From: Hydrangea macrophylla
Lineage: Eukaryota > Streptophyta > Magnoliopsida > Cornales > Hydrangeaceae
Reading direction: 5' to 3'
NCBI GenBank assembly: GCA_033977485.1
Contig: CM066994.1
Location: 49,687,155 to 49,751,154, forward strand
DNA length: 64,000 nucleotides
The notes under the pieces were generated by a model. The model saw only the letters and a program-made list of their open reading frames with translations, did no database searches and was not told where the DNA came from. Positions within the stretch are counted from its first letter, which is position 1, and each line of letters starts with the position of its first letter. The position numbers and the translations under genes are program-made. Positions 1 through 11,057 of this stretch are shown here, piece after piece.

Positions 1-219
1 AGCTGCTTCTTTGTTCTCTTCACCAGAATCACTTTCTATGCAATGGTTGCTTCCTATAACCTGCAAAATGGTGTAAAAACACATATTTGAGTCTCAACAT
101 CATAGAAAACACTTAATCATTGATATGCATCTAAATATAGGGACTTGGGGATAAAAGTATGCATAAAAAGACCGTGTAATACACTATAAACATGCACTTT
201 TCACCACGAATCACTAGGA
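1..219. other. Unassigned sequence flanking truncated E1
   Basis: No coding or repeat signature is recognised here. The archaeal-type RNase H reading frame of E1 (minus strand) loses recognisable similarity close to base 220, so this stretch is either the flank into which E1 was truncated or a later insertion. It is AT-rich, with no long ORF of its own. Confidence 0.4.
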
Positions 220-1990
220 CTAGGTAGGCTACCATATTATCTCCCCGTGCTTCGTATTCCTCGTTGACTTGATTGACGACGAGCTGAGAGTCACTGTAAC
301 CTTGGACCTGCTGCGCTCCCATGGAGGTGGCCAACTGCAATCCGGCCAATAGGGCTTCATACTCAGCCTCGTTGTTGGAGGCACAAAACCCAAAATCTTA
401 GGGCATACTCGAGCTGGATGCCGTCGGGGTGTGGTCAGGATGATCCCTGCCACACTACCTTGCTGGTTTGAGGAACCATCCACATACAGCACCCAGGTGG
501 GGATGTCATCTTGTAGCCCAGGCGGTAGGACCGGTGGATCGAGCTCTTCAACCGGGTCTTCTGGATAGGTGAACTCAACCAGAAAGTCTGCTACTACTTG
601 GCCTTTGATTGCCATCCGGGGATGGTAGGCCACTTCAAATTCTTCTAACTCCATGGCCCATTTGACGAGCCTCCCGGATGTGTCGGGCCTGCTTAAAATC
701 CTGCGGAGAGGTTGGTCAGTAAGGACCACAATGACATGGGCCTGAAAATACGGACGGAGTCTCCGGGCGGAAGTGATGAGGGCGAATGCAAGTTTTTTGA
801 CGCAGGAGTATCTGCTCTCCGCACCTTGGAGCACCCGGCTGGTATAGTACACCGGGAACTGTATCCCGTGCTCTTCCCTAACGAGTGCCGAGCTGACTGC
901 TGAGGGTGATACTGCCAAATAGAGGAACAACTCTTCCCCCGGTATGGGCGTTGAGAGTAGAGGAGGAGATGCCAAGTACTTCTTGAGTTCCTGGAATGCC
1001 TCCTCACACTCTTCTGACCACTGAAATGCCATATGGAGGATCTTGAAGAATAGCAGGCACCGGTCGGTAGCTCTGGAGACAAATCTGTTCAGTGCGGTAA
1101 CCCATCCGGCCAAACTCTGTACTTCTTTGGTTGACCGGGGTAACCGCATGTTGATGATGGCCTGGATTTTCTCGGGGTTTGCTTCAATTCCCCACCGGCT
1201 GACTAGGTGCCCTAAGAACTTTCCGGATGAAACACCAAATGTGCACTTGGTCGGGTTCAACCTCATCCCGAACTTCCTCAAAATGCTGAAGGCCCCGGCC
1301 AAGTGTTCCAGATGGTCAGACTCATCCCGGCTTTTAACCAGCAGATCATCGACATACACCTCCATCGATTTCCCGATCAAGTCTTTGAACATGTGATTGA
1401 CCAGGCGTTGATAAGTTGACCAGGCATTTTTGAGGCCGAAGGGCATGACTTTGTAGTAGTAGGTCCCCTGATCTGTTATGAAGGAGGTCTTCTCTTCGTC
1501 TCTGGGGTACATGCTGATCTGATTGTACCCGTAGTAGGCATCCATGAACGAGAGGAGGGAGTGGCCGGCTGTCAAATCTATAAGGAGATCTATCCTGGGC
1601 AGTGGATAGCAATCCTTGGGGCAGGCCTTGTTCAAGTCGGTAAAGTCCACGCACATCCTCCACTTCCCATTGTTTTTCTTGACAAGTACTACATTTACTA
1701 ACCAGTCGGGATAGTGGACCTCTCGGATAGACGATAGACTGGGCTTTGAGGAGCTTCTCGACCTCCTCATACACTACCTTTTATCTCTCGGGGGCCATGC
1801 CTCGTCTCTTCTGCTTCACCGGTCGAGAGTCTGGGTTAGTGTTAAGCCGGTGAGACATTACCCGGGGGTCAATCCCGGGCATATCTTCATGGCACCAGGC
1901 GAACACGTCCTGACTCTGTTGCAGGAATTGAATCAGCTTCTCCCTAAGGCGGGACTCCAGTGAGGTGCCGATGCTGACCGTTCGGTCTGG
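220..1990 (-). pseudogene. E1 reverse transcriptase / RNase H / archaeal-type RNase H (broken)
   Basis: The longest open stretch on the minus strand (1770 to 229, 513 codons) contains the RT palm with FMDAYYGYNQI near residue 80 and the catalytic YVDD at residues 139-142. The first RNase H follows at about residues 281-400. A second RNase H begins near residue 426 (LYVDGSSNQQG), the archaeal-type copy characteristic of the Tat lineage. A frameshift near 395 moves the rest of this second RNase H ([11 protein letters not shown]) to another frame at 349-220, after which it is cut off. The RT N-terminus is also shifted near 1715-1770 (EEVEKLLKAQS reads in another frame). In an intact element this protein makes cDNA from the element RNA. 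Here it is a non-functional remnant. Confidence 0.88.
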
Positions 1991-1993
1991 ATG

Positions 1994-3129
1994 TTATGGG
2001 TCCACCGCCACTTGTTCCAGTTCTTCGACCGGGCCCACTCTATCGCTCTGATCCCTCGGGTCCATCCCCTGGACGTTCAGCGTTTTGGTGATAACTTCCC
2101 GACGAAGGGAACTGACATAGCAACTTCGGGCGGTCGCCTGATCTCCACACAGGCTCCCGGGTCCGTGAGGGGTCGGGAACTTGACTATCGGGCTATGAGT
2201 AGAGACGGCGGCCTTGGCTTTGTTGAGTGTGGGCCTTCCGAGAATGACATTGTAGGCAGACGGGGCCACCACGATTACAAAGTTTGACATCAAGGAGACT
2301 TGTTGAGGGTAAGTTCCCATGAGCACGGGGAGTTCCATGGTACCGAGCGGCTTATTGCTGGATCCGTTGAAACCCACCAAGAGAGTAGCTACCGGACAGA
2401 GCCGATCCCTGGACATCCCGAGCTGATCGAATGCTGACGCAAACATGATGTTGGTCGAACTACCTGTGTCCACCAGCACCCTTTTGACCACGTAGTTAGC
2501 TATGGAAAGCGTCACAACTAATGGGTCATCGTGGGGGCAGTGGATGCCTTGCGTATCATCAAAGGTAAATGTCAGTTTGTCAGTTGGCGGGGAGCCGATG
2601 GATTGGACCTGCCAGACATCCGCCCGGGATGCCCGAGCATGCCTCTTCCGCACCGATTGTGAGTCCCCGCCGCCCGACGTTCCTCCGGAGATCACATTGA
2701 TTTGCCCAAGAGGTTGTATTTGACCGGGCGCTCGGGCTCCCTGCGGAGGCCGTCCATCTGTCGCGACGTACTCCGCAAGATGACCCTGCTCGATCAACTT
2801 TTCTATGGCTATCTTTAACTTGAAGCAGTCCTCTGTGTTGTGACCGTGGTCTCTATGGAAGCGGCAAAACTTATCCCGATTTCTTTTTCCGGGCGGGGTT
2901 TTAAGTTTTGTTGGTTGTTGAAGCAACCTCTGCGCCTCGGCGGCGGCCATGACTTTGCGGATTGGTCAGGACAGAGGCGTGAAAGTGATCTGGGGCTCAT
3001 CCCGACCTCCTCTCTGTTGATCTTGCTTCGGCTTTTTGGCCGGGCCCTTCTCAGAGTCCTCACACCTACGCTTGGCTTTCGGTGACTCATCCCCTGCGGA
3101 GCCCGGTGCGTTTGGACTTCAGAAATTCC
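1994..3129 (-). pseudogene. E1 gag C-terminus and aspartic protease (broken)
   Basis: On the minus strand the frame 2950-1994 opens with a basic linker, then a zinc-knuckle-like CRFHRDHGHNTEDC motif near residues 28-41, the variant typical of Tat gag. The retropepsin active site VLVDTGSSTNIMF follows near residue 160, with the conserved ILGRPTLNKAKAAVS segment further on. In the family this part releases gag and pol proteins from the polyprotein. An in-frame TGA lies just upstream of 2950, and the preceding gag stretch (3090-2990) continues in a way that needs readthrough or repair. The next 200 bases toward RT contain no open frame of note. Confidence 0.85.
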
Positions 3130-4313
3130 TCCGTGTCTATATACTTTTCGACCCTCTCCGAGAGCTCCACCAGGGTTGCCGGTCGGTCTCTGTGGAACGA
3201 CATAGCAACTTTGGTGTGCTGAACTCCCGAGCAGAAGGCCATGATGGCCGCGGTTTCGTTCAAGTTGTGGATCTAGAGCCTCTGTTGATTGAAGCGGTCC
3301 ACATACTTCCTTAGGGATTCGCCCTTGTGTTGCTTAACAGTCAATAGCTGAGTGTCCAATTGCGACCGGTCAAGCATCCCAACAAACTGGCTAATGAATA
3401 GCTTGCTCAGCGTCTTGAAGTCATCAACCGTTCGGGGCTTGAGGGCGTGGAACCACTGCACGACTGGCCCTTTGAGAGTGCTGGGGAAGGCCAGGCACAG
3501 TAATTCGTCGACAGTGGTGACCAATGCCATCTAGGCCCGGTAGGTGCGAACATGATCCACTGGGCTCCCTGTCCTGTCATAAAAACTGAGATGCTGTGGC
3601 TTAAACTTTCGCGGGATGGGGAATCCGGTGGCCCGAGCGGTATAGGGCGACTCAGTCTCCGTGTTGATATGGTCAGGAAGCTGCTTGCGGCTCAGCTGCT
3701 CGATCTGTTTCTGCAAGCCCTGGATTTGAGCGTTCACGTCTTCCCGCTCGGTCTTCCTTTCAATATTCCAGCGGTAAGTCAGATCAGACGACGAGGCTTC
3801 CTTTTCTCGAGGATAGAATCCGGCTCCTGCTCCGGGTAATCATATGCCTAAGATCCCCATGACTCCGGGCCAGAGGGTCTTTGGCTGATTCCCAGGGCTT
3901 TGGCCCTGATTCCTCCCTCCTGGTAGCGCGTCGCCTATTGATAATGTCTCTAGCATCTTCCACCCGGTGAGGATTGATCCGAGCCTTCCGCCTGGCTCGC
4001 CTGGGTGCTTTGCTGCGGTCACTATCCTGAGCATGTTCCCAATCCAACGGGGAGACCGGCACCGAGTGGGTATGGTTCCGAACTCTTGGTTGGTCCCGAT
4101 CGGGGGCACTTTTCTCAGTCTGGTTCTCGGATTGAGGCGCTTTTCCTGTAAGGCCAACAACGCTTTAATTTGCCGCTGGGTCTTCTGTTGGCCTTCCAGA
4201 AGTTGCGCGAGTGCCGCAGTCACCTGCTCGGAGGTCATGGAGGCGGCCTGCTCGAGCTGCAAGTTCTCCTGGCCGGTCGGGGCGGTATTTTTCTTACCCG
4301 TGTTCAGTGGCAT
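3130..4313 (-). pseudogene. E1 gag (broken)
   Basis: The gag start is the ATG at 4313 (MPLNTGKKNTAPTGQ), about 40 bases after the primer binding site. The first 60 residues are Gln-rich and probably helical (QLLEGQQKTQRQIKALL). A frameshift near 4060 moves the reading to the frame ending at 3784. The conserved retrotransposon gag core then reads 3737-3273, including FPSTLKGPVVQWFHALKP and FISQFV, interrupted by stops near 3531 and 3273. Gag forms the cytoplasmic particle in which reverse transcription occurs. Several independent lesions show the copy is old. Confidence 0.82.
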
Positions 4314-4354
4314 GTTGATCAGTCAAGGAATTTGTTGATGAGAAGACTTGTCGT

Positions 4355-4375
4355 TTCCCACAGACGGTGCCAAAC
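4355..4375 (-). promoter_or_regulatory. E1 primer binding site
   Basis: Directly after the LTR on the minus strand comes TTTGGCACCGTCTGTGGGAA. Its position, and the TGGCRCCGTCTGTGGGAA form also seen in E5, mark it as the tRNA primer site for minus-strand cDNA synthesis. I did not assign the tRNA. Confidence 0.7.
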
Positions 4376-4991
4376 TGATGATGTTGAAAATTGGTAAGAG
4401 TAATAAAAAGAGAGAGATGATGACACGATGGATTGTGTGTGGTTCGGCCCCGTTAATGAGGTGACCTACATCCACATGGTGCGTCAGTGCGCTACACTTG
4501 CAGATCACCGATGGGCCTGGTGAGCCAACAATTGGGCAGCACTACCAGTAATACCGGCCGGGTATATGCGTATGATATCAGTATCTAGCTATTCTTTAGG
4601 TTAAGAATGCCATCCCCTTGATGGGGGGTGAGTGGTCCCTTTTATAGGTGTAAGAGACCACCCGTACATGGTAACTGATGAGATAAGGAAACTCCATCTA
4701 ATTACAATTGGATGAGCATACATCATGGAAGGTTTCCTAAGTAGATTAGGAAACTATCTACACTTTCCATTAGTCTTCTGACTGATTTAGGGAACTGCTG
4801 AACAACTTGGTTGTCAAGCTGCATGTCATAAAAGGCTGCTGCACCGCATGCCCGGGCATTGTGAGCATCCTGAGCGGTAAGAACAAAACACCTCGGGACT
4901 GGTGGGCCACAAGCTCCCCTTCCGGATAGTCCCGGGTCTTTCGCTGCTGACGTGGGGGCTTGACTTTAGCAGAATATTTATGAACATATCA
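4376..4991 (-). repeat. E1 5' LTR (616 bp)
   Basis: On the minus strand the LTR begins TGATATGT and ends ACATCATCA beside the primer binding site. The ends are confirmed by the related LTR at 36656-37252, which has the same termini. A TATA-like box reads CCTATAAAAGG on the minus strand (plus 4638-4648) and would drive transcription toward gag. The partner LTR is not in the window. Confidence 0.85.
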
Positions 4992-5015
4992 CTAGTTACC
5001 ATGACCTAAGACAGT

Positions 5016-6265
5016 TGAAACACTCACAATTTTTTGGAAAAATAAAATAGGTTTAGTATGTATTTTCTATTTAAAATATTTTTCCTATATAAAAACAAGT
5101 GAGTTTTTTTTGTAGCGGTGGACGTTCGAACGATCCATTAAGTGTTCAAACTGCCTTGTTCAAATTTGACCTAATCACTACAAACTGCAACTGGCTTGAT
5201 CGATTGAATGACAGTTTGAACGACATCGTTCGAACGACCACCATGGACGTTAGAATGATTGTGTGAATTTCAACCTTTAATCAAAAACTATGAATAGGTG
5301 TTGAAGGCTTTGGAATTAGACAAGCACCTTTTAGTGAAATAGGGAATCTTTTATATACACCTTTCTATGAAGACCAACATTCGAGAATTTTTGGCAAATC
5401 ACTTCCATATATATAAATATATATGCATATTGTCCAAACTCCAAGTTAGTTCCAATCAACTCTAAGGCACTTATACTACCAAACCAGAACCGTACTGGGC
5501 CTTGATTTGGTCCAAAAATGCTTTTCTAGAAAACCGTCCGAGGTTGAAAATGACCTCCCGAGCAATCGTTTGTTAACATGTAGCAATCAATTGCCAAAGC
5601 CCTTGTCAAATCGATTGCCACTTTAGGCAATCGATTGGTTAAGGACTTTTAGCAGCAAATTTACCTATTTTCTATTGAACATGCCTAAATCATCAAGTTG
5701 CTCAATAATTATAATGAAAAGGAAATTCAAACACCGCTAGTACACACATACAAAGCACAGAACTACGTTTGGCTTGATTCTCGACTTGAAATACGTAAGC
5801 AATTCTCACAAGAGTGCGACCATAACCATTCTCTTTTTTCTTTCAATTCATTGTACATATTCTACCTACTGCTTTTTATTGTTTGTTATGCCCCATCACT
5901 ATGAAAATCATTAAAATTTGAAACCGTATTTGGACAGATGTTCAAGGGTGTCTAACACCTTACCTTGACATAACTGAGTCCCCGGACCTATTCAAGAACT
6001 CTAGTTTCGTATGGCTATTTTGAGTCATCACTTTTGAAGGGCCCTAATTTTTCAAAACATTTTTTAGAAATCAAAGACAATTATTTTAATGGTCTTTGTA
6101 GGAATCCTAATACCCTGAGAAATATTAGGTGGCGACTATGAACTTTTACTTGGCCCTACCACTTTTCTATACCTCTCTCATTCAAAACTAAAACATATCG
6201 CATTTTCATCCACTTTCAAAAGGCCAGGCATGACAGTTGGCCACCTCAAAAATCCGGGCGCGACA
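5016..6265 (+). repeat. E2 5' LTR (left boundary uncertain)
   Basis: Bases 5395-6265 align clearly with 27955-28858, including the shared segments around 5690-5830 and 5935-6120, and end in GCGCGACA next to the primer site. Left of 5395 the two copies are not similar. The start at 5016 is a guess from a TG followed by a weak match to the 3' LTR start. The unmatched part holds palindromes of the CGTTCGAACG type at 5124-5240. Confidence 0.6.
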
Positions 6266-6285
6266 GTTGGCGACTCTATTGGGGA
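6266..6285 (+). promoter_or_regulatory. E2 primer binding site, tRNA-Arg-like
   Basis: TGGCGACTCTATTGGGGAC starts two bases after the LTR end. As far as I recall it is nearly complementary to the 3' end of a plant tRNA-Arg, which is the primer described for Ogre elements. It fixes the 3' end of the 5' LTR at 6265. Confidence 0.7.
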
Positions 6286-6717
6286 CGCACTTAAGAGCAC
6301 TCAAGCCATACTTTTAGTGATTCGCATTCTAATGGGGCATTTCTTTATATACAATTCTAGACATCTTCAGCTCTTTTGTAGGTAATAAATTTTCTTGCAC
6401 AGGTACTTGCGACTCATGAAAATGTTGCAACAAAAATCCAATAAAATTGCAAGGCGAATTCCAAAAATGACCAATGCCAATGCCATTTTTAGAAACTGAT
6501 ATACACATAACCCAAATTTGAAAAGAAGACCCTTTAAGATTAGAAAGGGAGATTAGTAAATGACATGGTCGTTGCGGTATTACCACCGAACCAGCACTGA
6601 AAATTCTCCCGCTTAAACCACCAAATTGAGAAGGTGCTTCAGCACTAGAGGTTTGAAGGTTTGGGAACCGGGCTTGATATAGGATTGTGTTAGCTGTCAA
6701 CCTTTTCACATGGTTGC
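6286..6717 (+). other. E2 untranslated leader, with an unexplained antisense ORF
   Basis: This lies between the E2 primer site and the MITE. The plus strand has no convincing frame. On the minus strand a 144-codon ORF (6763-6329) runs through it, with a plausible amino-acid composition but no motif I recognise. It could be a captured exon or chance. Confidence 0.3.
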
Positions 6718-6725
6718 ATTCTGTG

Positions 6726-6908
6726 TAGGGGTGCAAGTGGTCAGTTTCGGTCAGTTTATTCAAGTTTTTTCATTAAAAAAACTGACCAATAGTTGTGGTT
6801 GGTCAATATTTGAAGTGTTCGGTCGATTTTGGCTTGAACATACATTTAAAAAATCGACCAAATCAGTTTTTTGGTCGATCAGTTTTTGGTTTTTTACTTA
6901 CACCTGTA
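6726..6908. mobile_element. Short hAT-type MITE, 183 bp
   Basis: The ends TAGGGGTGCAAGT and ACTTACACCTGTA form an imperfect terminal inverted repeat (10 of 13 positions). They are flanked on both sides by a perfect 8-bp duplication ATTCTGTG (6718-6725 and 6909-6916). An 8-bp duplication and TAGGGGTG-type ends are the signature of hAT transposons. The interior has only short repeats of a GGTCGAT/GGTCAGT kind and no coding capacity. Confidence 0.85.
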
Positions 6909-6972
6909 ATTCTGTGCACATGCATTCATTCTTGTATCTTTCTTTAATAAGAAAAAAAAAACAAGCTTCAAA

Positions 6973-8460
6973 ATGGAAAATCAAATCACAAAGGTCGATC
7001 CTTGGTTATCTACTTCGTATTGTCGACTCTTACTTGAAGACACAACTGGATTTCATGTGCACTTTTGTTTCCTAGGGTCTTTACTCCAAATCATAGCTGA
7101 TAGTCACCTGCTTGAATCCTTGGTTACTTTCTGGGAACTAGATTTTGCAGTTTTCCATTTTGGAGAGAAAGAACTCACACCAAACCTTAAGGAATTTGCT
7201 AGTCTACTCAAATTGCCAATTGTAAAACGTTTGGTCTAGCCAAACATCAAACCAGGGAAAAATTAAATTGCAGACTTTCGGGGAATTAAAAAGGGATGTG
7301 TTAGTGAAAGATTTAGGAGGGGACCTTTCACGACTTCCAGTTGACTTCCACATCAAAAGATTCATGCTTCCAAATGGCTTTCATAATCGCGGTTTCACCT
7401 ACACACATGTGGATTGGCAAAACAATCAACTGTGTCCTCACTTTGTGCCTTTGGGCTCAACTCTTATTCCTCGTGAAGATCAGAAAATTGACACAACTCT
7501 GATTGAAGTCATCATATAGATTTGCGATGGCTGGACTTTCATCCTAATGGTACTAGCTGAAACTTTATGAACTTTATCTTTCTACAAACATTAGGGTAAA
7601 GGTTTCGTCACAACTAGCACTGGATTATTGCAAATTTATCTGATTTCTCACCTCACTAAGTAGCTTTGCCAAAATAAACATTTCATAAACTACAACATCA
7701 TCACACCACTGGGCAAGCTGCCACTGCCTATTTAGGGAAAAGGGGAATGGCATAGACACTTGGCTCAATTAAAGGAGCATGACATCCAATGGTATCTAAG
7801 TTGATGTTCTCCTTCATCAATTCGGATTCAAACTTGTGAGCATCCTTACATTCTATTGTTAAGTATATATTGCATGACACTTTATGCCCTTAGAAAATTC
7901 AAATGCCTACAGTGTATCCCACAAATGGGGGACATGGCTTTGTTCTACTTTAACTATAATTCTCCATCCTCAAAAGAATGCTACAACAAAGCATTAAGAC
8001 AATGGCATCTAGTTATCCCTGATGACAAGACCATCAACGAGTGTATAATTAGCATAGACCCTAATATGTCAAATAGATACAAGAACTATTAGAAAGATAG
8101 CCATTTGGCTCAAAGAGGCCCAGGGTGAATGATCCAGGGGTCGAAGACCTTGTCAAGAGATTTAGAGTAGTCCTCAATCATGAGGAAATAGCCACAACTC
8201 AAGTTGAAAAGGAAAGTGATCAACTATAAGTAGACCTACAGAATGCCCAAGCAAGAATATACTAACTAGAACACATGGTCTCCACGAAGGCTAAGGCAAT
8301 AGTCAATGTATCAGATAAAAAACTTCAACTTATGGCGATCGAAAGAAATAGGATGAAAACCATTCTAGATGCAGTCAAAGATCTAACAATGGACCTCCCT
8401 TAAGGAGACTTCAGTTTTAACAGGGCAGGCTTCGAGACTGCTAGGACCTTCCTTTAGGAT
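6973..8460 (+). pseudogene. E2 gag-like N-terminal region (broken)
   Basis: Three open pieces (6973-7239, 7268-7519, 7856-8092), interrupted by stops, read as one degenerate protein. The first has a W-x6-F-x-F-x3-ELTP-x-L-x-EF pattern like the N-terminal part of Ogre-type gag ORFs and plant mobile-domain proteins. The last 100 codons (about 8100-8400) are charged and heptad-like, suggesting a coiled coil. In intact relatives this is the leading part of the gag polyprotein. The function of the N-terminal domain is not established, and this copy has many stops. Confidence 0.65.
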
Positions 8461-8828
8461 TTTCTAGGCTATTTGTATTCAATGAAAACTATTAGTGTAT
8501 CAATTTGAATTATCATTTAATAAGAATTTCACAAATTTCTTAAATAAGCTGATGGATCATACTTGTACAAATCATAATCATACATTACTTTATAAAATTA
8601 TCCATGTTCATGCTCCTACCCTTTCTTACAAGTAGTTGGTAATAAAAATTTTGGAAATACTAGCAAATTAGGTTCGCAGCCCCATTCAAACATGTGGTTA
8701 TCTTCAAAGATAGCAAATGAATATGGAATGGACTGATATTGATGACGTCAAATCTTTGATGCCACTCAAAATTCGAAGCCTCAAGTCTCTAGCAACATGT
8801 CATTGAACTGGCCACTGCCATACGACAA

Positions 8829-10077
8829 ATGAGTGGCATAATGGTCCTATGCATGCCATTTGCCACAACAGCGGGTCAAGTCCCAATGACAAATATCCAT
8901 GCACTGGTGATGTCACATCATTCCAGTAATCAAGAGCAACTGACTTCACCACTAGGATATGTCTATACTACTGAGGAGCCACCGACGACAACCTCATTCA
9001 ATGCTCTAGTGCAGCCACCTATTCTTTCCCCAACAACAAATCAATTCACAACTGTTCACCTTCTTACAATCATTATCGACCGGGGGGTGGTAGACCAATA
9101 TGCCAAAGAAGAGAGGCCAAGAAAACTTACTGAAATGAGTGCCATGGCCCAACAAATCAAGCACCTAGAAAACTCTATCAAAACCATGCAGGGGCTTGAT
9201 ACATTTGGGAGAATGGCTCTCTAATCTGTCCAGCACACTGGGCATCACCTGCCCGAGCAAGCTCAAAATGCCTAGTTTATCTAGATACGGTGGATCTGAG
9301 GACCCCTTTATCCACTTCAAAGTCTATACGAGTGAAATAGGGGCATATGCCATAGATGAAAGGCTCAGAGACCACCTTTTTCAGAAAAGCCTCATTGGGG
9401 CAGCGCTTTACTGCATTATTCGGCTTTACAACTCTAAGGTCTCAACCTAGGATGACTTAACCAAGGCCTTCTACTAGCAATACTGGTACATAATAGACAT
9501 TACTTTAGACGAGTATTCATTGAAGAAGATACACAAGAAAACCAATGAGCCTTTCTATGAGTGTGATTGCAGATGGATGGAGATTAGGTCCCAAGTGCAT
9601 CAACCTATGGATGACACTTAAATGGTAAAGGCATTCCTCATTGCTCAATAGTATCCATACTACGAGAGCTTATCCCTATGGCAGACAAGACTTTCTCTAA
9701 ATTGATCAGACAAGGAAAAATGATGGAAGACTACCTAGAGTATGGAAAGATCAAACTAGCTACAGATTAAAATCATGCCAGAACTTTTTACTAGAGAAAG
9801 CCAAGAAAAGAGAATGAAGGGTAAGCAACTAATCATGAATTATATCCAACAACTAGCACCGCATCCTCTTCAATATCAACATTCTACTGTACCAATAGTC
9901 AATGGCAATACAGGCACCCTAAGGTCAACTTCTACCTTTCGTGCCTCAAAATCAGGGACACCAGCCAACACCCGCCCAATGAAATACAAACTATCAACGG
10001 AAGCCAACTTGGATTACACTACCAGGACGATCGTCTTTATGATACCAGGATGTCCTATGATTAGATTTCAGTGCTAG
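8829..10077 (+). pseudogene. E2 gag core (broken)
   Basis: Two overlapping frames (8829-9224 and 9196-9450) together read as a gag protein. The second contains MPSLSRYGGSEDPFIHFKVY and a downstream FQKSLIGAAL, which match the conserved retrotransposon gag core (Y-G-DP-x-H, FQ-SL-GAA). Bases 9541-10077 continue with gag-like text in broken frames. The protein would build the virus-like particle. It ends abruptly near 10077, where chromovirus E3 sequence takes over. Confidence 0.75.
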
Positions 10078-10129
10078 TCGACGAGTGATATGTTTTTTTA
10101 CAAGTTATTTAGCTACAATAGGAAGCACG

Positions 10130-11057
10130 AGTATGGAACCTACTATAGACCGGATCCCTACCGTACGAGATTTTGAAGATGTTTTTTAGAATATTTCAAG
10201 ACTTCCACCGAAGAAAGAAATAGATTTTTGTGTGGAATTAGCACCTGGAATGTTGCCAATTTCTAAGGCTCCATATCGGATGGCGATAACTGAGATGTTG
10301 GAATTAAAGAAGCAAGTTCAGGAGCTTGAAGATTTAGGATTCATTTGTCCGAGTACTGCACCTTGGGGAGCACCAGTGCTATTCGTGGAAAAGAAAGATG
10401 GGATGCTTTAACTCAATATCGACTGCAGAGAGTTGGACTAGGTTACAATCAAGAATAGATATCCACTTCCCTGAATAGAAAATTTATTCGGCCAACTGCA
10501 AGGATTGAAGATCTTTTTGAAGATTGAGTTACGTTCGGGATATCAATTATTGGCTCGAATAAGGATGTGTCAAAAACTGCTTTCAGGACAAGATACGGAC
10601 ATTATGAGTTTCTAGTGATGCCCTTTGGATTAACTAATGCTCCAGCAGTATTCAGGGACCTCATGAATAGAGTATTCATTCCTATCTGGATCAATTCATT
10701 ATAGTATTCATCGACGACATCCTGATCTACTCAAAGATGGAAGAAGAGCACAAAGAACATTTACAGATTGCTCTACAGACACTCCGAGATAGCCAGTTGT
10801 ATGAAAAGTTTAGTAAGTGCGAGTTTTGGCTATAGGAAGTCAAATTTCTGTGATATGTAATTTATCAAGACGGTATTTATGTAGACTCTCTAAGAAGAAT
10901 GCAGTCTTAAACTGGAATAGACCTACCAATGCAGCAGAAGTTAGAAGTTTTCTTCGTGTGGCTAAATATTACCAAAGATTCGTGGAAGGATTCTCCAAGA
11001 TTGCAAGGCAATTGACAAACCTAACAAGGAAGGAAGAAAAGTATGAATGGACGGATA
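10130..11057 (+). pseudogene. E3 reverse transcriptase (broken)
   Basis: The plus strand reads P-T-V-R-D-F-E-D-V-F, then [31 protein letters not shown] and [17 protein letters not shown], the hallmark order of Tekay/Del chromovirus RT. At least four stops and several frameshifts are seen, and the catalytic YVDD-equivalent region near 10695-10730 is out of frame. The frame then runs through RSFLRVAKYYQRFVEGFSKIA (10942-11005). The gene is split by E4 at the codons after YEWTD. Confidence 0.85.

Larger units (their letters stand above)
220..4991 (-). mobile_element. E1: truncated Tat-lineage Ty3/gypsy retrotransposon
   Basis: Reading the minus strand, the order is LTR (4991-4376), primer binding site, gag, zinc-knuckle region, aspartic protease, reverse transcriptase, RNase H and the start of a second RNase H. 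This order, and the phrasing of the RT (VVLVKKNNGKWRMCVDF, YVDD), match the Tat/Ogre branch of plant Ty3/gypsy elements. Integrase, 3' UTR and the second LTR are absent: the element breaks inside the second RNase H near base 220. The coding region carries several frameshifts and stops, so this copy cannot be autonomous. A related copy (E5) lies at 33014-37252. Confidence 0.88.

Noticed and set aside
712..903. Plus-strand ORFs over E1, E5, E4 and E7 coding regions
   Set aside because: They lie antisense to recognised gag-pol frames and have no motifs. They are shadows of those genes.
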